Below, piece by piece: positions 59,459-64,000 of a DNA stretch of 64,000 nt. This DNA comes from Candidatus Saccharimonadota bacterium (GTDB lineage Bacteria; Patescibacteriota; Saccharimonadia; Saccharimonadales; Saccharimonadaceae): the NCBI GenBank assembly GCA_027492735.1, contig JAPUEE010000011.1, positions 36,888 through 100,887 on the forward strand, given 5' to 3'. Both the position numbers and the translations under genes were made by a program. Under the pieces are notes generated by a model that saw only the letters and a list, made by a program, of their open reading frames with translations, ran no database searches and was not told the DNA's origin. Every line of letters starts with the position of its first letter. Position 1 is the stretch's first letter.

Positions 59459-60580
59459 TTACCACCACCAACGGATTTGCGGTGCTATCCCGCCTAAACT
59501 ATCCTGTAATGAGTGATCTACAGTGTTAACAGTCTCACCGGCCTTGACCGTGCCGACATGAGAAACCCATCCAATACCGACACCTACGGCAGCAATTGCC
59601 ATACATATTGAGATGATAAAAGTGCTCAAACTACCAATTTTCGCACGATGACTAAACTTTTGACTCAATAGGGCTACGCTGATGATGAGCAGTCCAATGA
59701 CAAACAATAGTCCAGCGAGTGTCGCTAACGACAGGGCTACGACGAGCGCGGGCTGATTAACTGAGGCAACGGTGGTGATCAGGATCAAGGCGCTTGCGAT
59801 GCCGCCGCTAGCGAGTAATCCCAAGGTGGTGAATAGCAAGACTAGGCCGGCTATGATCATGAGCACCTTTAGTACTATTCGCGAGCTATTGCGACCGACC
59901 TCGGCGACCTTTGGTCCTGCGGTTTGCTGCCACGTTTTTGCCTTTTCGCTAACATCATGTCCGACAGCTTCGGCTTTCTCGCCAAACTTTTTAGCAGATT
60001 CTTTGATCGATTCAAGATTAACCGGCTCACCCCTCATTTCTAGTTTCTCGCCCGTTGTTTTTGCTGCGGGCGCTATAATCCACACAACAATATAGAGGAT
60101 GATCATAGTACCGAAACTCGGTACAATGGTTACTACGACAAACAAGACCCTCAATAATGTTACGTCCCAGCCCGTATAGGCAGCGAGCCCTGCAATAACG
60201 CCACCGAGTAGGCCGTTCTCTTCGTCGCGGTAATAACGTTTGCTGGCAGTGGAATCCTTGTTATCCTTGCCTCTGGTAAAGACGTTATCTTGCCAGCGTT
60301 CGCTATCTTTGTCTTCGGCTGGTTGGTTACTAGCAAAATCACTTGGTTCACCCAACTGGGATTTAATAGCAGTAATATCATTTAGTGTGATGATGCTATT
60401 GGCATGAACTCCTCGATCGGCGAGGATTTCCGTCATGCGGATCTCAATATCATCGTAAATAGCAACATCGTCCGCGAGCGACTCTTTGATGGCTTTGACA
60501 TAGCGCTCCAGAGCTTTCTTTGCCTCGATATCTATTTCGTAAGGCGTTCTGGCTAGGTGTATGCGTGTAATCTCGTTCAT
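59459..60580 (-). CDS. PspC-domain membrane protein
   Basis: A 373-aa protein. A helical N-terminal part (residues 1-95) like DUF1700-type proteins; a PspC domain near residues 115-170 (YYRDEENGLLGGVIAGLAAYTGWDVTLLRVLFVV, then IILYIVVWIIAP); an amphipathic linker (KKFGEKAEAVGHDVSEKAKTW); then three to four membrane helices. PspC proteins respond to envelope stress. It overlaps the PadR gene by 4 bp (ATGA), an arrangement typical for PadR-controlled envelope genes. Confidence 0.8.
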   Translation of the reverse strand: MNEITRIHLARTPYEIDIEAKKALERYVKAIKESLADDVAIYDDIEIRMTEILADRGVHANSIITLNDITAIKSQLGEPSDFASNQPAEDKDSERWQDNVFTRGKDNKDSTASKRYYRDEENGLLGGVIAGLAAYTGWDVTLLRVLFVVVTIVPSFGTMIILYIVVWIIAPAAKTTGEKLEMRGEPVNLESIKESAKKFGEKAEAVGHDVSEKAKTWQQTAGPKVAEVGRNSSRIVLKVLMIIAGLVLLFTTLGLLASGGIASALILITTVASVNQPALVVALSLATLAGLLFVIGLLIISVALLSQKFSHRAKIGSLSTFIISICMAIAAVGVGIGWVSHVGTVKAGETVNTVDHSLQDSLGGIAPQIRWWW

Positions 60581-60939
60581 TTTGACTCCTTTCGTTCGAG
60601 GTTGACGGTAACATTATTCAGACTGGCGATTTCCTTTTGTAGCTCAACGGCAATTTCCCTGCCTAATGGTGTGAGAGAATAGTATTTTCTCGGCGGACCC
60701 TGTAGTGATTCTTGCCACTCATATCCTAGTAAGCCGTCACGTTGCAAGCGACTGAGTAACGGATATATCGTGCCTTCTACGACTGTTAGCCCTGCCTCGC
60801 TCAATCGGCGGATAATATCTGATGTATAAATGGGCTGATCGGTGATTGCTAAAATGAAATAGCTGAGCAGACCCTTTCGCAGCTGAGTCGATAGTTGATC
60901 GGCGTACTGTCTGATTATGATACTATCATTGTTTTCCAT
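60577..60939 (-). CDS. PadR-family transcriptional regulator
   Basis: A 120-aa winged-helix protein: LRKGLLSYFILAITDQPIYTSDIIRRLSEAGL, then VEGTIYPLLSRLQRDGLLGYEWQES, then RKYYSLTPLGREIAVEL, the full PadR pattern with a short C-terminal helix. It should repress its own operon (PadR-PspC). The ATG is 6 nt from a TAACAT -10 box. Confidence 0.88.
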   Translation of the reverse strand: MENNDSIIIRQYADQLSTQLRKGLLSYFILAITDQPIYTSDIIRRLSEAGLTVVEGTIYPLLSRLQRDGLLGYEWQESLQGPPRKYYSLTPLGREIAVELQKEIASLNNVTVNLERKESK

Positions 60940-60945
60940 ACTACT

Positions 60946-60974
60946 ATGTTATACAAGGTATTTTAAAAAGTCAA
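60946..60974 (-). promoter_or_regulatory. PadR promoter with inverted-repeat operator
   Basis: Minus strand: TTGACT (60969-60974), 17 nt, TAACAT (60946-60951). The perfect inverted repeat ATAC-AAG-GTAT (60951-60961) covers the spacer, a plausible PadR site. The region 60975-61145 shows nothing further. Confidence 0.5.
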
Positions 60975-61145
60975 TACCCTACTGATAGTTTGTCTAATGA
61001 AGGTAATAATCGACCAGATTGTGAGATGTTAAAAAAGAAACTACTAATGTATAGCGCCTATTCGCACCATTCGAGATTAAGGTTTGTAGGTCAGTGCAAC
61101 CCTTCCCTAGCCTGGCCCCAGGGTCTATGTTATTGATTGTCTACA

Positions 61146-63953
61146 CTATCGCAGATTGAGAGTATTGCTGCCATTGCCACTAGTACCGGTAAACGTTGTT
61201 GGCGGTGGCGGTAGGCCTTCGTTGCCGTTAGTGGCGTCGGCTGCTACCGTAGATTTTTTGCGGCGGGAACGAGAACGTTTACGTTTTGGTTTATCGGTCG
61301 GTGTTTCGACCGGTGCTGCCGTGATTGGTTTAGTCTCGGTGACTGCCTCGACTTTTTTCTGATCTGCTCCAAAAGCCGGAGTCTGGCTTGATTCAGCTGC
61401 CGTCTGGGCGGCCATAATGAGTGAACCAAGATTTTGCGAAGAAATATTGCCAGATGGTGAAACTGGGAGGGGGGGGGCTACGCTAGTATTCTGCGCTGCG
61501 GCAGTTGCCTTGGCATCGGCGCGACGAGCGGCTCTGCTCTGGAGATTGATAGGCGGAACAATAGCTTCGGCGATTTTAACCTCGACTTCGGTGCGAGGCT
61601 TGGCGTAATGACCCCTGGTATTTTCGACGATTTGCGGCAAATAATCAACCTGGGCTGGCGGTAATTTCAAGGTGGTGCCACTAAAGGCTGGTGTTTTCTC
61701 GCCCTGGATCATCATACTGGTGACGAAGTGTCGGTTATTCATCTGCAGAATATCGGTAGCTTCGAACTGTGGTGCGAATTGCTGGGCTAGCGACGGCGCA
61801 TCCTCAGGGCTGACGCGCATGCTGATCATGGTGCCGACGTTGCCGAACACGGCGTCACGGACGTTTTCTGACATCTGTGAAACATACTGGTTGGCGACAG
61901 TCAGGTTTAATCCGTATTTGCGCGCTTCGGATAAAATGACGGCGAATGAATCGGTGGCAAAGTTTTGGAACTCGTCGACATACAGATAGAATGGTCGACG
62001 ATCTTCAACATTTGGAATATCACTGCGACTCATAGCAGCGAGCTGAATTTTGGTAACGAGAAATGATCCGAGAATTGCGGCATTGTCTTCGCCGATCAGG
62101 CCTTTTGATAGGTTGACGACGAGAATCTTGCCCTCGTCCATGATCTGGCGAATGTTAAAGGTGCTCTTTGGCTGACCGATGATATTTCGGATGATTGGGT
62201 TAGCGACAAAAGCACCGACTTTATTCAGCACCGGCGCAATTGCTTCGGCGACGAACTTGTCATTCCATGAGGCGAATTCCACGCGCCAAAACTGGAGAAC
62301 GACCGTATCTTTGACTTCGGCCAGGACTTTGTCACGGAACTTTTTATCGGTCAACATGCGTGTGATATCCAGCATCGTTGTATCAGGATATTCGAGCAGC
62401 GCCAAAATGGTATAGCGCAAGATATATTCGAGGCGCGGGCCCCAACTGTCGCCAAACATGCGTTTTAAGACGCCGATGATTTCCGAGCTGATGTTGTTGC
62501 GCTGCGACGGGTCGTAGACTTCCATTGGGTTAAAGCCTAATGGATATGCTGTGTCGGCTGGGTTGAAATAGACAACATCCTGAATCCGATTTGCTGGTAT
62601 GAATCGTAGGTTATTGACGGCAAAGTCACCATGTGGGTCGATGATAGCGTAGCCTTGTTTATGGTAAATATCAGATAGCGCGAGTAGCTCGAGTAGTCCC
62701 GACTTGCCTGTTCCCGTCTGACCAATGATATACACGTGACGCGAACGATCGCTACGATACATGCCAAATTGTTGCTGTAAACCGCGAAAGTTAGTGAGTC
62801 CAAAGGCACTGATCTGATCATCATGACTATGTTCACCGGTGAGGAGTGGTAATTTCGTCGGTGGTTCGGCGGTTTTACTATTGGCCCAGACAACATTCGG
62901 GGTTTCTACGTTGGTGTGCGGCAGATGAAAGACACTAGCGAGCTCTTCGATATTTAGAATAAAGCCGTTATCAGCAAAATAGCGAGAAGAATATTTTTGG
63001 AGATCTTCTCTCTTGAACGAAGGATTCGTGCTGAGTCGAAAACCATTCAAATTAGTCGAGTTAAACTGTTTGAACGCACTAGCAACTGCATTAATCTGGG
63101 CGCGGGCTGAATCGGGACTAGATCCCAGATAGGCTAAACGGATTTTTACCTCGTACCCGAGTTTCTGTGATTTCTTTTCCGCTTCGGCGACACGCGTTTT
63201 ATCGCGCTCGCTCATTTCATGCGTCGTGGTTGAGCCGGGGCCGCCTTCGGGTGGTTTCCATAATGCCTCGAGAATCTGAGCGAACCATACCCACCCGCCG
63301 CTGCTGGTGGTAATGCCAAATCCGGATTTCAATCGGGCAATAAATCTAGAGGCGCGAGCGTGCCAATCATCTGCCACTGGTCGAGCAAGGATCTGGAACC
63401 AAATCTCCTCGTCTTGTTTGGAGAGCTTTGACAAGGCTGCTGTCACACCGGCTAGTGGATCGACCTCAAAGCTCTGGAACGTCTTGATCGGTAGGAACTC
63501 ATTGTCGGTCAAGACAAGCTCTGCGGTAGCGACCACTGGATGATCGCCACTCGTTGCGGCATAATCCTCGCTGGCTTCGTAAATCTGGACCGTTGGATAT
63601 TGAGCGTAAATTTGTCCCTCGACGAAGTTTTGGAGATGTTTCGGAACACGTACGTAAAAACGAATCTGATTCGCGACGCTGGCAATCTCAAAACTGAGGT
63701 GCTCCTGAATGCCACCGCTCATCTGTAGCTCTTTTTTATCACGGAGGATACCGTGGAGACTCGCAAATAATTGCTCGGCCGCTAATTCTTTTTTATCATT
63801 GTTGCGCGGAATCTCTAATGTTAGCAGTACATAATCATAAGTGTCGATAATTTTGGCTTTGCGGTAGTTCTGCCATGTCATAAAGCCTAGTATGGCCGTT
63901 AGCGGCAACCAAATGTACCACTGTAATAGGAATTGAAAAAGCCATTCAATCAT
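61146..63953 (-). CDS. TraG/VirB4-like membrane ATPase
   Basis: A 935-aa protein. One or two N-terminal helices (residues 7-27), a large alpha/beta region (30-390), then a HerA/TraG-type ATPase: Walker A YIIGQTGTGKSGLLEL (411-418), Walker B FYLYVDEFQNFATD near residue 660, and an arginine/sensor region (LTVANQYVSQM). The C-terminal 150 residues are low complexity, Pro/Ala/Thr rich, ending in a Lys/Arg cluster. Such ATPases pump DNA or protein through type IV secretion-like machines. A G9 run lies in the tail coding sequence. No relaxase or other Tra gene is in the window. Confidence 0.8.
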   Translation of the reverse strand: MIEWLFQFLLQWYIWLPLTAILGFMTWQNYRKAKIIDTYDYVLLTLEIPRNNDKKELAAEQLFASLHGILRDKKELQMSGGIQEHLSFEIASVANQIRFYVRVPKHLQNFVEGQIYAQYPTVQIYEASEDYAATSGDHPVVATAELVLTDNEFLPIKTFQSFEVDPLAGVTAALSKLSKQDEEIWFQILARPVADDWHARASRFIARLKSGFGITTSSGGWVWFAQILEALWKPPEGGPGSTTTHEMSERDKTRVAEAEKKSQKLGYEVKIRLAYLGSSPDSARAQINAVASAFKQFNSTNLNGFRLSTNPSFKREDLQKYSSRYFADNGFILNIEELASVFHLPHTNVETPNVVWANSKTAEPPTKLPLLTGEHSHDDQISAFGLTNFRGLQQQFGMYRSDRSRHVYIIGQTGTGKSGLLELLALSDIYHKQGYAIIDPHGDFAVNNLRFIPANRIQDVVYFNPADTAYPLGFNPMEVYDPSQRNNISSEIIGVLKRMFGDSWGPRLEYILRYTILALLEYPDTTMLDITRMLTDKKFRDKVLAEVKDTVVLQFWRVEFASWNDKFVAEAIAPVLNKVGAFVANPIIRNIIGQPKSTFNIRQIMDEGKILVVNLSKGLIGEDNAAILGSFLVTKIQLAAMSRSDIPNVEDRRPFYLYVDEFQNFATDSFAVILSEARKYGLNLTVANQYVSQMSENVRDAVFGNVGTMISMRVSPEDAPSLAQQFAPQFEATDILQMNNRHFVTSMMIQGEKTPAFSGTTLKLPPAQVDYLPQIVENTRGHYAKPRTEVEVKIAEAIVPPINLQSRAARRADAKATAAAQNTSVAPPLPVSPSGNISSQNLGSLIMAAQTAAESSQTPAFGADQKKVEAVTETKPITAAPVETPTDKPKRKRSRSRRKKSTVAADATNGNEGLPPPPTTFTGTSGNGSNTLNLR
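61469..61477 (-). repeat. G9/C9 homopolymer in the TraG-like gene
   Basis: Encodes Ala-Pro-Pro-Leu in the C-terminal low-complexity tail. Slippage would swap the last roughly 110 residues but leave the ATPase intact. Confidence 0.85.
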
Positions 63954-63962
63954 TCTCTAATA

Positions 63963-63991
63963 ATTATATCACATCAGAGGTGAAAAAGCAA
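63963..63991 (-). promoter_or_regulatory. Promoter of the TraG-like gene
   Basis: Minus strand: TTGCTT (63986-63991), 17 nt, TATAAT (63963-63968). ATG 63953 follows 9 nt after the -10 box. Confidence 0.7.
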
Positions 63992-64000
63992 GAGGTTATG

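Noticed and set aside
61146..63953. A conjugative element containing the TraG-like ATPase
   Set aside because: No relaxase, pilus or other transfer gene lies next to it; it is bordered by PadR/PspC housekeeping-type genes up to the window end.

Overview
The window looks like a chromosome segment of a Patescibacteria/CPR bacterium, most likely Candidatus Saccharibacteria (TM7). This is inferred from gene content and style: small tightly packed genes, a shortened division/cell-wall cluster, a large TraG/VirB4-like membrane ATPase, a prepilin-like protein, many lineage-typical small membrane proteins, and TGA used as an ordinary stop codon (hsdS, murG, ftsI, mraZ and others end in TGA, so code 25 does not apply). 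G+C is moderate, with two clearly G+C-richer blocks (about 14.7-15.3 kb and 32.1-35.2 kb).

Layout. 0-9 kb: response regulator, FHA protein, rpmA, HAD phosphatase-like gene, Trm11-like RNA methyltransferase, prepilin, flippase-like membrane protein, xseA-xseB and a small methyltransferase. 9-17 kb: a sensor-less histidine kinase with a receiver-only partner, recO, glyQS, tyrA, a glutamine amidotransferase, a repeat-flanked cassette carrying a riboswitch-like leader and a membrane protein, FKBP, CYTH and pheA. 17-21 kb: tRNA-Arg(GCG), a tRNA-derived remnant, an EamA transporter, rnhA, a DUF4868 (KwaB-like) gene and yvcK. 21-30 kb: mraZ-rsmH-ftsL-ftsI-mraY-ftsW-murG-ftsQ with two unusual structured leaders. 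30-37 kb: an AT-rich gap, tdk, a G+C-rich polysaccharide-type block (two glycosyltransferases) and a GH-like lipoprotein. 37.6-51.3 kb: a defence island. 51.4-64 kb: a surface SGNH/VWA/PKD protein, secA, hpf, serS, membrane and PspC/PadR genes and the TraG-like ATPase.

The defence island is the most interesting part. A type I restriction-modification locus (hsdM...hsdS...hsdR, minus strand) is interleaved with three different HEPN-motif proteins (R-x4/5-H), a reverse transcriptase directly coupled to hsdS by an ATGA overlap, and a Panacea-type toxin-antitoxin pair that shares the promoter region of hsdR. The RT plus its HEPN partner lies exactly between the hsdS stop codon and a second, 88% identical copy of the last 50 bp of hsdS, as if a 2.2-kb RT-HEPN cassette had entered at the end of hsdS. 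A plus-strand DUF2188/Cas2-like pair with a strongly folded leader sits inside the island. A radC fragment with an in-frame stop and another broken gene mark its edge.

A window-wide signal is that many genes have a sigma70-type -10 box (TATAAT, TATACT, TAGAAT or TACAAT) only 6-9 nt before the start codon and no Shine-Dalgarno sequence. This implies leaderless transcripts, and I used it to choose several starts. Four G/C homopolymer runs of 9-10 nt lie inside coding regions. All assignments rest on reading motifs by eye; no database search was run.
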